DNA of 64,000 nucleotides from Roseimicrobium gellanilyticum (GTDB lineage Bacteria; Verrucomicrobiota; Verrucomicrobiia; Verrucomicrobiales; Verrucomicrobiaceae), in contig NZ_QNRR01000003.1 in NCBI RefSeq assembly GCF_003315205.1, positions 62,001-126,000 on the forward strand. The letters are read 5' to 3'. This document shows, in pieces, positions 8,614 through 17,688 of the stretch. A program made the position numbers and the translations under genes. Below the pieces are notes generated by a model. The model saw nothing but the letters and a program-made list of their open reading frames with translations, had not been told where the DNA came from and did no database searches. Numbering within the stretch: position 1 is the first letter of the stretch; every line of letters starts with the position of its first letter.

Positions 8614-10707
8614 TCAGGGGCGGGGCACAGATACAGAGGCACTGACACGACGACGGCCCAGCACGATGGCGATGGCTTCGAGCAACAGGAAAAGCAGGGC
8701 CGCGCCCACGAACCACGGCCAGAGCTGGAGACCATCGCGCAACGTGGTCCAATCCGGGGCTTCCTGCGCCAGTACGGAAGCCTTACCCGAACCATCCAGC
8801 ACTGCGGAAGGAGCGGCACGCAGGTCCATTTCTGAATCCGGAAAATTCACTGCGGTGTGCGCGAGCACATGCGTGCGGTTCAGCGCATTCTCGAGTAGCG
8901 CCCAACGATAGAGACCGGGCTGCATGGGAGAGACCGTGCGGTAGGCCAGTGTGCCACTGCTCACGTCCTCGGACACGGGCACGAATTGATCGGCGGCATC
9001 CATCAGCACGATGGTGCCACCTTCCGGGAAGCGGGAGGGCACCCAGCGCACTACTTGGCCCGGCATCACATTGGCATGCGAAGGCGCTACTTCCTTGGGA
9101 CGCGACAGCATGAAGGCCTCACCCACCATCGCGAGGAAGCCGGGCTGCGTGGGCCACGTGCCAGCCGCACGGTCCATCGGCAGATTCCACCACCAGAGCG
9201 TCCCACCCTGCGGCGTGCGGGACTGCCAGAGCGCTGGCACCAGATCATCATACACCATGAGGAGGGACCATCCCGGCGGGAGTGATGTGGACACCGCTAC
9301 CGGTGTGCCGGTCCAGCGCTCACGCAGCAGGCCTCTCACCGGATCACCATACTCGCCGGTGGAAAACAACTGGAACAGCGGCGCATCCTCCTCGCGCACA
9401 CGCAGCTTCCAGCCACTGTCATTGGCATTGCGCTTCTCCCAGCGTCCAGCCCCAGCTCCGGTGAGCGAACCGAATCCCGCCTTCAGCGAGGGCGCAGAAG
9501 CGGTGGGCCGGAACAACAAGGAGGCGCCACGACTCAATACTGCTGCGGCATGGCTCTCCGTGGCGGCGTCATTGCCCGCGAGCACCAGCACATCCACCGC
9601 GGAGGAGGTCGCGTCCGTGAGCCGCACCCACGGAAAGCTGCGCAGCACACGATGCCACGTGTCCATTTCACCAGCCGGGATGATCGTGTGCGGAAGCGAA
9701 AGCGCGACACGCAGCCCATCCCGCACACGGAGGGACAGGCCGCGGGTGTCGTCACCACGCAGCGCATCCCCCGCACCCGTCAGAGTAGCCTGCACCATGA
9801 ACTCTCCTTCGGCAGCGGGCGCGGGAGGATTCGCCACGACCTGCGCCTCGCCCCAGGCCTGCACTTCCAGGGTCCGGGTGAGGCGCTGCTCGCCAAGTGT
9901 GAATGCGACATTCACCGTGCGGGCCTCAGCACTGTGATTGCGCACCCGGCAGTGCACCGTGAGAGGTTCTCCGGCGAAGGGAGTGCTGGGCTGAACCTCC
10001 AGTGCGGCGATGGAAAGATTCCCAGCGTCCGGCGCGGAGACAGGCACGCGCATGACGCGCACCTGTGGCGGGATGGCTGGCAGCGGTGGCTTCCATGTGG
10101 AGGCCTGGAAATCCGAGATGACGATGATCTCCCCCGCGCCGCCCGCATTTCCCAGACGTTCCACCGCCACACGCAAGGCCGCAGCGCCGTCCCCCGATTC
10201 ACCGGTAACAGTGGCGGTCTGCAGCGCCAGCTCCAGTGGTGCCACTGAACGTCCCATCTTCGGATACACCGCATCCGGCACGGAATCCAGCCATACCAGA
10301 TTCACGGAGTCCAGGCGTCCACTGCTGCGGATGGCCTCGAGTGCTCGGGCCTTCGCAAGCGCAAAGCGTGATTGGCCACCCTCCACCGCGCTCATGGACG
10401 CCGTGCGGTCCACCACCAGCACGAGATTCTTCCCCTCCCCTGCGCCAGCCAGCCCTTCACCACCGAGCCAGACGGGTCGTGGAAAGGCGAGTGCCAGTGC
10501 GGCAATGGCCAGCGTGCGCAGCATCAGGAGCAACCAGTCCTGCGGCTTGCGCCACCGCCACACCTTCTTCATGGCGCGGCGCAGAAACTCCACCGTGGTG
10601 AAGAGCTTCTGCGGCGGCCGCGTGCGCGATACCAGATGCGCTGCCAGTGGCACCACCGCTGCGGCGGAGAGCCAGAGCAATGCAGGGTCCTGGAAATTCA
10701 GCGGCAT
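8614..10707 (-). CDS. BatA-like N-terminal double-TM and VWA protein
   Basis: The first 77 residues are the BatA/aerotolerance N-terminal module: 'FQDPALLWLSAAAVVPLAAH', then a basic loop (RRAMKKVWRWRKPQDW) and a second helix (LLLMLRTLAIAALALAF). A VWA domain follows (about 90-230) with a substituted MIDAS, 'VVDRTASM', Asp-x-Thr-x-Ser instead of Asp-x-Ser-x-Ser. The middle is beta-sandwich-like (CARDB-type 'PFAGEPLTVHCRVRNHS'). A helix near residue 670 is followed by 'GRRRV'. The length is 697 residues, and the gene is 15 bp after DUF58. In related operons these proteins are membrane partners of MoxR and DUF58. Molecular function here is inferred from synteny. Confidence 0.88.
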   Translation of the reverse strand: MPLNFQDPALLWLSAAAVVPLAAHLVSRTRPPQKLFTTVEFLRRAMKKVWRWRKPQDWLLLMLRTLAIAALALAFPRPVWLGGEGLAGAGEGKNLVLVVDRTASMSAVEGGQSRFALAKARALEAIRSSGRLDSVNLVWLDSVPDAVYPKMGRSVAPLELALQTATVTGESGDGAAALRVAVERLGNAGGAGEIIVISDFQASTWKPPLPAIPPQVRVMRVPVSAPDAGNLSIAALEVQPSTPFAGEPLTVHCRVRNHSAEARTVNVAFTLGEQRLTRTLEVQAWGEAQVVANPPAPAAEGEFMVQATLTGAGDALRGDDTRGLSLRVRDGLRVALSLPHTIIPAGEMDTWHRVLRSFPWVRLTDATSSAVDVLVLAGNDAATESHAAAVLSRGASLLFRPTASAPSLKAGFGSLTGAGAGRWEKRNANDSGWKLRVREEDAPLFQLFSTGEYGDPVRGLLRERWTGTPVAVSTSLPPGWSLLMVYDDLVPALWQSRTPQGGTLWWWNLPMDRAAGTWPTQPGFLAMVGEAFMLSRPKEVAPSHANVMPGQVVRWVPSRFPEGGTIVLMDAADQFVPVSEDVSSGTLAYRTVSPMQPGLYRWALLENALNRTHVLAHTAVNFPDSEMDLRAAPSAVLDGSGKASVLAQEAPDWTTLRDGLQLWPWFVGAALLFLLLEAIAIVLGRRRVSASVSVPRP

Positions 10708-10722
10708 GAGGGTGTGGAGATG

Positions 10723-11592
10723 CTAGCGGGCGAGACGGCGGAGGTGCTCCATCCACGGCTGGTCCGTGCGCGCCGGCACAAAGCTGATGCCGCGACGTGT
10801 GGAGAGCTGGGCGAGACCACGCTGATGCGCATCCAGCTCTTCGAGGTAAGCCTCGCGCACCGACTCAGGATGCACGATCAGGTTCTGGTTTGACTCCACA
10901 TCCACATAACGCCGGAAAGCCTGGTCCGGCAGGGTGAGTTCCTCCGGGGTGAGCACCTGGTAGAGAAACACCTTGAACCCGCGATGCATGTAGGCGCTCA
11001 AGGCACGGAAAATGGCAGAGGGCTCATCGAGGAAGTCGCTGAGGATGATCACAGTGCCCTTGCGCCGGAGCAACGGAAGCGAACGTTCCAGCGCCTCCGC
11101 CAGTGCAGTGCGATCGCCGGGCTTGTGCTCCTCCAGCATATTGAGGAATTGCCTCAGATGTCCCTGCGTGCCACCGGGTGGCAGATAGCCGCGCGGACGA
11201 TCATTGAAGACTGTGAGGGAGACACGGTCCTGTCTCAATGTCACGAGATATGCGAGTCCCGCAGCAAAGCGGGCGGCCCAGTCGTACTTTGACTCGGGAC
11301 CATCGCTGAAGCCCATCGAGGAGCTGATATCCAAAAAGATGTGGCACTCCAGATGCGTCTCCAGCTCGAAGGTCTTCAGATAAAAGCGGTCCGTGCGGGC
11401 GAAGACACGCCAGTCCACCTGCGCCGGCGGATCGCCCGGCGAATACGGGCGATATTCGTGGAACTCCGTGGAAGCACCGCGCAGTCGTGAACGATGCTGC
11501 CCGGAGAGCGTGCCTTCCACCATGACATGCGGTGAGAAGGTCATCGCGCGGAGCTGGCGCGCATCCTCAGGGCGAAGGTACTTCGCGTTCAT
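10723..11592 (-). CDS. DUF58 domain protein
   Basis: The 289-residue product carries the DUF58 signature 'FHEYRPYSPGDPPAQVDWR' around residues 45-65. A VWA-like fold comes next with an intact MIDAS-like 'FLDISSSMGF' and a later 'VIILSDFLDEP'. There is no signal peptide or membrane helix, so it should be cytoplasmic or peripheral. DUF58 proteins almost always sit directly downstream of a MoxR ATPase, as here (36 bp gap), and upstream of membrane VWA proteins. They are thought to link the ATPase to its VWA partners. The reading frame is intact and of typical length. Confidence 0.93.
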   Translation of the reverse strand: MNAKYLRPEDARQLRAMTFSPHVMVEGTLSGQHRSRLRGASTEFHEYRPYSPGDPPAQVDWRVFARTDRFYLKTFELETHLECHIFLDISSSMGFSDGPESKYDWAARFAAGLAYLVTLRQDRVSLTVFNDRPRGYLPPGGTQGHLRQFLNMLEEHKPGDRTALAEALERSLPLLRRKGTVIILSDFLDEPSAIFRALSAYMHRGFKVFLYQVLTPEELTLPDQAFRRYVDVESNQNLIVHPESVREAYLEELDAHQRGLAQLSTRRGISFVPARTDQPWMEHLRRLAR

Positions 11593-11628
11593 ACAGGAGT
11601 GGGAAGGGCGTTGTGAAGCAGCATTTCA

Positions 11629-12633
11629 TCAGCCCAGCTTCTTCAGCAGGTGCGTGACGATATCCTCCGTCGTGATGCCATCTCCCGTGGCCTGATAGTT
11701 GGGGATGATGCGATGCCGCAATACGGGACGCGCCACGGCCCGCACCTCCTCGATGCTCGCCGAGGGTTGCCCCCGCAACAGCGCCAGAGCACGAGCGGCA
11801 CGGGCGAGATTCTGCGAGGCACGCGGGCCGGAGCCCCACTCCACGTATTTCTTCACATAGTCATCCGCGAGTTCTGAGGAAGGGCGCGTGGCATGCGTGA
11901 GGCGCAGGATGCTCTGGAGCACATTCTCCGGCAGCGGCACCTCCACCGCGACGGACTGCAGATGCATGGTGCCCGCAGCATCCAGCACCGCGCTGGCGGA
12001 GGGCTCGCTGCGGCCTGTGGTCTGGCGTACTACGAGGGCTTCCTCATCCAGGGATGGATAGTTCATCCGCAACTCAAAGAAGAAGCGGTCAAGCTGGGCC
12101 TCGGGCAGAGGATAGGTGCCCTCATGCTCCACCGGGTTCTGTGTGGCAAAGACGAGGAAGGGCTCCTCAAGTCGGCGTGTGACCCCAGCCACGGTGACCT
12201 GTTTCTCCTGCATGGCCTCCAGCAGTGCGGCCTGTGTCTTCGGCGGAGTGCGGTTGATTTCATCTGCGAGGATGAGGTTCGCAAAAATGGGACCGTGCGT
12301 GTACTCGAAGCGTCGCGTGGATCCACCTTCTGCCGTCTGGAGGATTTCACTGCCGACGATGTCCGTGGGCATGAGATCCGGGGTGAACTGGATGCGGTTG
12401 AACTTGAGGCCAAGCACTTTCGCCAGAGTCGAGATGAGAAGCGTCTTCGCGAGGCCGGGCACGCCAACAATCAGGCAATGGCCGCGGCAAAGCAGCGAGA
12501 TGAGAAGCTGCTCCTGCGCCTCAGTCTGGCCCACGATCACACGGCCCAATTCCTTCCGCACTCGCTCGACGGAAAATCGGGCCTGCTCCCATTGAGCGGC
12601 GAAGTCCTGTGTGGATTTATTCAAGTCATTCAT
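11629..12633 (-). CDS. MoxR-family AAA+ ATPase
   Basis: The start is the ATG at 12633 (MNDLNKSTQDFAAQWEQ), which gives 334 residues, the usual MoxR length. The longer frame upstream would run into the preceding gene. Motifs in order: Walker A-like 'VGVPGLAKTLL', the MoxR-specific 'RIQFTPDLMPTDIVG', Walker B 'LILADEINRTPPKTQ', sensor 1 'VFATQNPVEHEGTYPLPEAQ' with the following 'LDRFFFEL', and the C-terminal lid domain. MoxR ATPases act as chaperones that remodel or insert metal cofactors into VWA-linked partners. It follows the 1004-residue exported protein by 19 bp and precedes DUF58, so it is an inner gene of the operon and not its leader. Confidence 0.95.
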   Translation of the reverse strand: MNDLNKSTQDFAAQWEQARFSVERVRKELGRVIVGQTEAQEQLLISLLCRGHCLIVGVPGLAKTLLISTLAKVLGLKFNRIQFTPDLMPTDIVGSEILQTAEGGSTRRFEYTHGPIFANLILADEINRTPPKTQAALLEAMQEKQVTVAGVTRRLEEPFLVFATQNPVEHEGTYPLPEAQLDRFFFELRMNYPSLDEEALVVRQTTGRSEPSASAVLDAAGTMHLQSVAVEVPLPENVLQSILRLTHATRPSSELADDYVKKYVEWGSGPRASQNLARAARALALLRGQPSASIEEVRAVARPVLRHRIIPNYQATGDGITTEDIVTHLLKKLG

Positions 12634-12652
12634 GGCAGAAAAACGGGATTGC

Positions 12653-15600
12653 TCATTCACTCTTTGCCGCAGCCTCTGTCGGCACCTTATAGACTCCGAA
12701 GTCGAGACTCCACAATTGCTTGTTCGGGAGCGGGCCTGTGAGGAAGTCCGCAAACGCCTTCTCGAAAGCTTCCGCATCCAGGACCGGGGTGACGGGCATG
12801 TCAGCGAAACCGGGCGGCGCACCATCTCCGGCATGGATTTTCCAGGCGCCATCCTTTCCACGAACAGACATCATTGTCCCCGTACTGCCAGAACGATCAC
12901 GCCAGCGGACGTACGCGATGGCCGTGGGAGCGGATTCCTTGTCCTCGCTCTGCACGGTGGTGATCCACGTCGCGATATCGGACTGGCGGGACTCCTCCTC
13001 CTTCGCCACTCCCACTGCGACCACCTTTCCGCGATGGTGGCTGCGCGCATTGATGGCTCCGGTGAGATTCTTGCCTCCATCCTTGTAGCCCTGCTGGCAC
13101 AGTTCCAGAACCTGCTTTGCCAGCGCTCCATCGAGTACCTTTCCTTTCAATGCCATCCACGACTCCGGCTTCGCCGCAGTGGCCGCGACCTCGCTCACGT
13201 CCAGTGTCACTTCAGTGACGGTGAGCAGCGCCTTCTTCCACGAGTCATCGGGCTCCATGCCGGCGATGACTTCGTTTGCGGCCATCTTTTCATCAAGATT
13301 CAGACTGGTGTAAAAATCGGCCCAGCCTCCCTCTTTGATTTTTTGGGCAGCTGCTGTGATCTCGGCCTTCCGTGTGTCTGCCACGCGGACAGCATCCGGG
13401 ATGGGCGGTGGCTGCTTGCCCTCCAGCCTGGCCATGCCTCGTGCCTCAACATACGACCAGGAATCCTCAGCTGGAAGCTGCTGGAAGAGATTCCGGCTCT
13501 CTGCCACCTCCTGTGATTTCCACAGCGAGTCCAGAAGGAAGCATCCATACTGGCTCAGGCGGATATCGTTGCCAATCCAGCCGGATACTTTCACTTCACG
13601 ATTCTGCGCGATGAACTCCTTGAGCAATTTCACCACCCATTCAGGAGGCGGAGACTCCCCTGGCTTTCCTTCCGCCCCACTTCCCGTAGCCTCATCCGCA
13701 GGAACCTGTCCATCTTCCTCAATCTTGAACATGGATCGCATTGCGCCTGCAGTCATCTCCAGCAACAGGTAGCGGCGCCGACCTTCGCTGGCCGGGATTT
13801 TACCCATGGCGGCGAAGGCAGCTTCGATGTCCTCTTGCTTCCACTCGTAATCCGCCTCCATGGACTGGAAGGACTGCATGAAGGCACTCTGCTCCATCGC
13901 CCCGGAGGCATAGTCTGCGATCAGCTCCTTTATTCCCTTGCCCGAGACCAGCCCTTCCATCGCGGTTAGCTGCCCCTTGATATAGTCAGGGATTTCCTCC
14001 GAAGGTGAGTTCTCCTTCACCTCCTCGAGCAGCTTCGCCTTGAATTTTTCCAGGAAGGGCTTTCCCGCTTCCTTACGCTTCTGCAGGATCTGCGTGGCCA
14101 GATCCATGCTCATGTTCGGAGCATTCAATGCCGACTCCTCCAGGAGGGCCATGTCCTTTTCATCGCCGGTACGCGCCAGGGCAGACGCAGCCATGCGACG
14201 CTGAAAATCCGAGCCTTCCTTGAAATACAAGCGCGTGACCTCCACGCCGGTCTTCCCCGCCGTTTTTGCGCTCCAGGTCTTCGCGCTTTCCCTCAGGTCC
14301 TCCACACTCATGAGCCTCGCTCCGTCAGACCCGTGTTCTTCAGACAGGGGCAATACAATTCCAAGGAAGCCGCGCGCAATTTCATCGCGGGTCAGAGGAG
14401 CGCCCAACTGCTCCCAGCGTTGATCCAACTCCTCCTCGGAAGGCTCGGCCGGAGGCTCTTCAGGATCGAAGGACATCCAGCTGGTATCAAAGCCTCCCTG
14501 GCGACTCAGCCCGTCGCACATGGTCATGGCATTGTCTCCCACGGCCGCTGCCATCACAACGATCCAATCCCAATCTCTGGAAGCATCAAATGGAAGCAGG
14601 CTGTCCTTATCCAGCGCCTGCCAGTACCTGCCGAGGGAGTCGGGTATTTCCAGTTTCTTCACCATCCAGGCCTGTGCCCATTGCTCTGGGCCGATGGACT
14701 GCGTCATGTCCATCATCGCTGCTTCATCACCCTTCTGCTGCGGGGGAGGCGCGATCGTGACCTGCTTCCACCAATCCTGCTGCTCACCGGTGAGAGGAAA
14801 GAGATTCGATGCCACCGGTGGCGGCACCTGACCTGCGGAACGGGCCTTTACCTGACCGAGCAGACGCTCCGCCAGCGGACGTGAAGTCCACAACTCGGGG
14901 AAATCTGCCAACACCGATTCCAGTGTGGCCTGCAACGCCTTCCAATCACGATCCGTGCGGAAACGGGCCACACCCTGTCCCAGCCGAAGGTTTCCCAACG
15001 CCTCCACCGAAAGCTCTATCAGAGCCTCAGGTCGTGGCAACAACTGCTGGAGGCCAGTGACAATTTGTGCGCTCTCCTTTTCGTAGCCGCGGCGGTGATA
15101 GTGCGCCGCCATGAAGAAAACATTCACGATCAAACCAGGATAGGTCAGAAGCAGGTCCTTGCCCTCACCGTCCACAGTCATCTTGGTGATCTGCGCCGCG
15201 AGTTGGACGGCATCGGCGGCCTCACTGTTTTGTTTCGCATCACCACCGGGATCTTTGGCTTTCCCAGGGATGTAAGGCAGCCCCATGGCTTCGGCCGCTC
15301 GCATCCCTGCCCGATAGTCCAGCGCGGAGGAGTCTGACGCAACGACAGTCAGGCGGCTGCCATCCACGAGGATGCGCTGCAACTTTGACGGAGCGGCCTG
15401 CGGCTCCAGCCATGCATTGCCGGGCTGCTTCCCTGGCAGCAAAGCATCAAGGTTCGCCTCGCCATTGGCGCCAAATTCGCTCTCGAAGCGCACATACTTC
15501 CAGCCTTTCACATCGGGCAGGCCCGCCTTACGAAGAAGTTCGAAGCCCTGGCTGAAATCAGGAGCGGGCGTCTGGGCGCGCATCGCCGGTGCCATCAGCG

Positions 15601-15667
15601 CTCCACCAACGATCATCGCGAGCAGCAAGCCGAACCACAGGGATGGGGATTTATCCAAACCTCGCAT
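12653..15667 (-). CDS. Large exported protein of unknown function heading the MoxR operon
   Basis: I do not recognise this 1004-residue protein. The start is set at the ATG at 15667 because it begins a good signal peptide (MRGLDKSPSLWFGLLLAMIVGGALMAPAMRAQ); upstream codons lack this. The mature part is mainly alpha-helical, rich in Glu/Lys/Ala, with Trp-rich segments ('EQQDWWKQVTIAPPPQQ', 'ASRDWDWIVVMAAAVGD') and no obvious catalytic motif or transmembrane helix. The last about 150 residues contain a beta-rich domain ('AIAYVRWRDRSGSTGTMMSV') that could be an NTF2- or SnoaL-like module, but that is a guess. Only 19 bp separate it from moxR, so it is the first gene of the operon and a candidate client or sensor of the MoxR/VWA machinery. 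Confidence 0.8.
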   Translation of the reverse strand: MRGLDKSPSLWFGLLLAMIVGGALMAPAMRAQTPAPDFSQGFELLRKAGLPDVKGWKYVRFESEFGANGEANLDALLPGKQPGNAWLEPQAAPSKLQRILVDGSRLTVVASDSSALDYRAGMRAAEAMGLPYIPGKAKDPGGDAKQNSEAADAVQLAAQITKMTVDGEGKDLLLTYPGLIVNVFFMAAHYHRRGYEKESAQIVTGLQQLLPRPEALIELSVEALGNLRLGQGVARFRTDRDWKALQATLESVLADFPELWTSRPLAERLLGQVKARSAGQVPPPVASNLFPLTGEQQDWWKQVTIAPPPQQKGDEAAMMDMTQSIGPEQWAQAWMVKKLEIPDSLGRYWQALDKDSLLPFDASRDWDWIVVMAAAVGDNAMTMCDGLSRQGGFDTSWMSFDPEEPPAEPSEEELDQRWEQLGAPLTRDEIARGFLGIVLPLSEEHGSDGARLMSVEDLRESAKTWSAKTAGKTGVEVTRLYFKEGSDFQRRMAASALARTGDEKDMALLEESALNAPNMSMDLATQILQKRKEAGKPFLEKFKAKLLEEVKENSPSEEIPDYIKGQLTAMEGLVSGKGIKELIADYASGAMEQSAFMQSFQSMEADYEWKQEDIEAAFAAMGKIPASEGRRRYLLLEMTAGAMRSMFKIEEDGQVPADEATGSGAEGKPGESPPPEWVVKLLKEFIAQNREVKVSGWIGNDIRLSQYGCFLLDSLWKSQEVAESRNLFQQLPAEDSWSYVEARGMARLEGKQPPPIPDAVRVADTRKAEITAAAQKIKEGGWADFYTSLNLDEKMAANEVIAGMEPDDSWKKALLTVTEVTLDVSEVAATAAKPESWMALKGKVLDGALAKQVLELCQQGYKDGGKNLTGAINARSHHRGKVVAVGVAKEEESRQSDIATWITTVQSEDKESAPTAIAYVRWRDRSGSTGTMMSVRGKDGAWKIHAGDGAPPGFADMPVTPVLDAEAFEKAFADFLTGPLPNKQLWSLDFGVYKVPTEAAAKSE

Positions 15668-15797
15668 GCCGCGATGGAAGCAGGAAGGAAACAGGAGGCA
15701 AAGGATAAAAATTTCCCTTAATGTAAAAAGTTCGCCTGAATTGTCTCCCAGTTCCAAAGGCAGAAGTGTGACGATGGCGCGGGTAGAACACTCCACA

Positions 15798-15824
15798 GAA
15801 AAAGCGGCAACCGAAATCGCCGCT
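15798..15824 (-). terminator. Rho-independent terminator after the alkaline phosphatase gene
   Basis: Read on the minus strand, AGCGGCGA and TTGCCGCT form an 8-bp stem (one G-T pair) with a six-base loop, followed by TTTTT. It lies about 50 bp beyond the stop codon of the PafA-like gene and upstream of the MoxR operon start at 15667, so it should insulate the two units. Confidence 0.65.
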
Positions 15825-15874
15825 CCTTCTGGTGCTCACTGTCGCACCGATCACCGCATGCCGCTGCACCGAGG

Positions 15875-17536
15875 TTACCGCTCGAGCACTTCCACAATCG
15901 ACTCGCCCACGCAGCCGCTGGGCATCTGGATGCGTAGCAGATTTGCCACGGTGGGAGCAATGTCCTGCATGTGCACCACTCTTGCGGAGGAGCCGTGTTT
16001 GACTCCCCAGCCCATGAAGAGCAGCGGAATGTGCGTGTCATAGGGATTCCACGCACCATGTGTGGTGCCCGTCTTGCCGGTGCGCATCCATCCGCTGTTG
16101 AGGATGACCTGGAGCGCGCCGACGCGACGCGAATTGTATCCATTGACGATCATCGTCTTGAGAGGCTCGGGCACCGTTGCCTCACCCGCACGGGACGTGT
16201 CCACCACAAACAGTACGCCGGGAAACTGGCGCAGAACATCAGCAGCGATGGTTTTGATACGCTCGAAATCCGCAGCCGCCTCTTCGATCTTCTTCATGTC
16301 AAAGCTGATCGTGGAGTTATCCACGCCGAGGATCACCTTCTCGATGCCGGTGGCCTTCTGCACTTTTTCATTCACCAGCTTCACGGCGTCGGTCACATTG
16401 AAATCCCCCGCCGGCAGCTTGTGCTCCTGCATGAAGCCGATGTTGTGCGCCACGGCATGGTCCGCCGTGAGAAACACGAGATAGTTCCCCTTCCCCACCT
16501 TTCCATCGAGGAAGGCGAAGAAGCTCTCCAAGTCGCGATCAAGGCGGTAATACACATCTTCGATTTCGAGGGAGTTCGGACCATACTTGTGGCCCACGTA
16601 GTCCGTGGAAGCGCAGTTGATGGTGAGGAAGTCGGTGTCCGTTCCCTGTCCAAGCTGATGTCCCTCCACGGCCGCCTGCGCGCAAAGCAGCGTGAGCGTG
16701 TTGCCGAAGGGCGTGGTGCGAATGACCTCCTTCTTCAGCCGGTACGCCGCCGCGATTTCATGGGGAAACACAGGCGCGGTTTCTTTGCCACTCTTGCCTT
16801 CCCACGGCACATCATCTGGCGAGCTCTGGGTGTATTTGTCTAGCGGCTGCGCCAGATGCCAGTCACCCTTCACCAACTCGGCGCCGACGTTGCGACCATT
16901 AAAATCCGTGAGCCACTGCGGAGCCTCCTTCATGTAGTAGGTGCTTGAGACGAAGCCGCCAGAGAGATCGTCAAACCAATAGGCCGCAGTAGCGGAGTGT
17001 CCGGCAGGGAGGATGGCCGCACGATCCTTGAGCGAGACGCCCACGACTTTCGAGCGGAAATTCGTCGCGAGGCGGAGCTCATCCGTGACAGTCGTGACCA
17101 GCAGATTGCGTGGCGACATCTTCCCCTCATCCGACTGGCTGCCGATGGTGGTGACGGTCTCGTCTTCCACGCAGTACACATTCTTTCCCGTTGCTTGATC
17201 ACGCCAGTCGTTCCCTGTGATGCCGTGAATGGCCGGCACGGAACCGGTGAAGACCGTCGCATGTCCTACCGCCGTGGCGGAAGGCAGATGATTGATGAAG
17301 GTGCTGTCACAGGTAAATCCCTCGCCCAGCATCCGCTTGAATCCGCCCTCACCGAACTGATGGCTGAAGCGATGCAGGTAGTCCCACCGCATCTGGTCAA
17401 TCGCAATGCCGACCACGAGCTTGGGCCGGGCAGCAGTGTTGGGTGCGGCACCCTTCGGCCCTTCCTGGCCAGGCAAGGAGACACTGTGGGCAAGACATAG
17501 GACTGAGAACGCGGTGAAGACTTTCAGAGAAGACAT
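15875..17536 (-). CDS. PafA-type alkaline phosphatase
   Basis: The start at 17536 opens a signal peptide (MSSLKVFTAFSVLCLAHS). The 553-residue length is close to that of characterised PafA enzymes. The signature 'VVGIAIDQMRWDYLHRF' opens the domain and supplies a metal-ligand Asp. The likely nucleophile is Thr88 in 'HLPSATAVGHATVFTGSVP'. Lys170 and Arg172 in 'SLKDRAAILPAGH' match the Lys/Arg pair that defines PafA against other alkaline phosphatases. Further ligands are expected in 'CASTDYVGHKYG', 'ADHAVAH' and the C-terminal 'TTHGAWNPYD'. The enzyme should hydrolyse phosphate monoesters in the periplasm. PafA family membership follows from these residues; substrate preference is not visible. 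A hairpin with a T-run lies just downstream. Confidence 0.92.
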   Translation of the reverse strand: MSSLKVFTAFSVLCLAHSVSLPGQEGPKGAAPNTAARPKLVVGIAIDQMRWDYLHRFSHQFGEGGFKRMLGEGFTCDSTFINHLPSATAVGHATVFTGSVPAIHGITGNDWRDQATGKNVYCVEDETVTTIGSQSDEGKMSPRNLLVTTVTDELRLATNFRSKVVGVSLKDRAAILPAGHSATAAYWFDDLSGGFVSSTYYMKEAPQWLTDFNGRNVGAELVKGDWHLAQPLDKYTQSSPDDVPWEGKSGKETAPVFPHEIAAAYRLKKEVIRTTPFGNTLTLLCAQAAVEGHQLGQGTDTDFLTINCASTDYVGHKYGPNSLEIEDVYYRLDRDLESFFAFLDGKVGKGNYLVFLTADHAVAHNIGFMQEHKLPAGDFNVTDAVKLVNEKVQKATGIEKVILGVDNSTISFDMKKIEEAAADFERIKTIAADVLRQFPGVLFVVDTSRAGEATVPEPLKTMIVNGYNSRRVGALQVILNSGWMRTGKTGTTHGAWNPYDTHIPLLFMGWGVKHGSSARVVHMQDIAPTVANLLRIQMPSGCVGESIVEVLER

Positions 17537-17633
17537 GAGGGGAAAGGAAACGTGAACACGCGGCGAATCCTTCCCAGAGGATGCGGGAGAAGTCAACGGA
17601 CGGCGGGAAAGCAGGATACACCTGCACCACCAC

Positions 17634-17668
17634 CGTGCGCACGCGGCCCATGACGCGTGTGTTGCACG
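17634..17668 (-). terminator. Imperfect hairpin after the TIGR02597-like gene
   Basis: CGTGC and GCACG at the base and CACGCG/CGCGTG inside can fold into an imperfect stem-loop about 20 bp past the stop codon at 17689. There is no T-run, so it is only a possible terminator. Confidence 0.3.
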
Positions 17669-17688
17669 CCATGGAACTTCCTGCCTCC

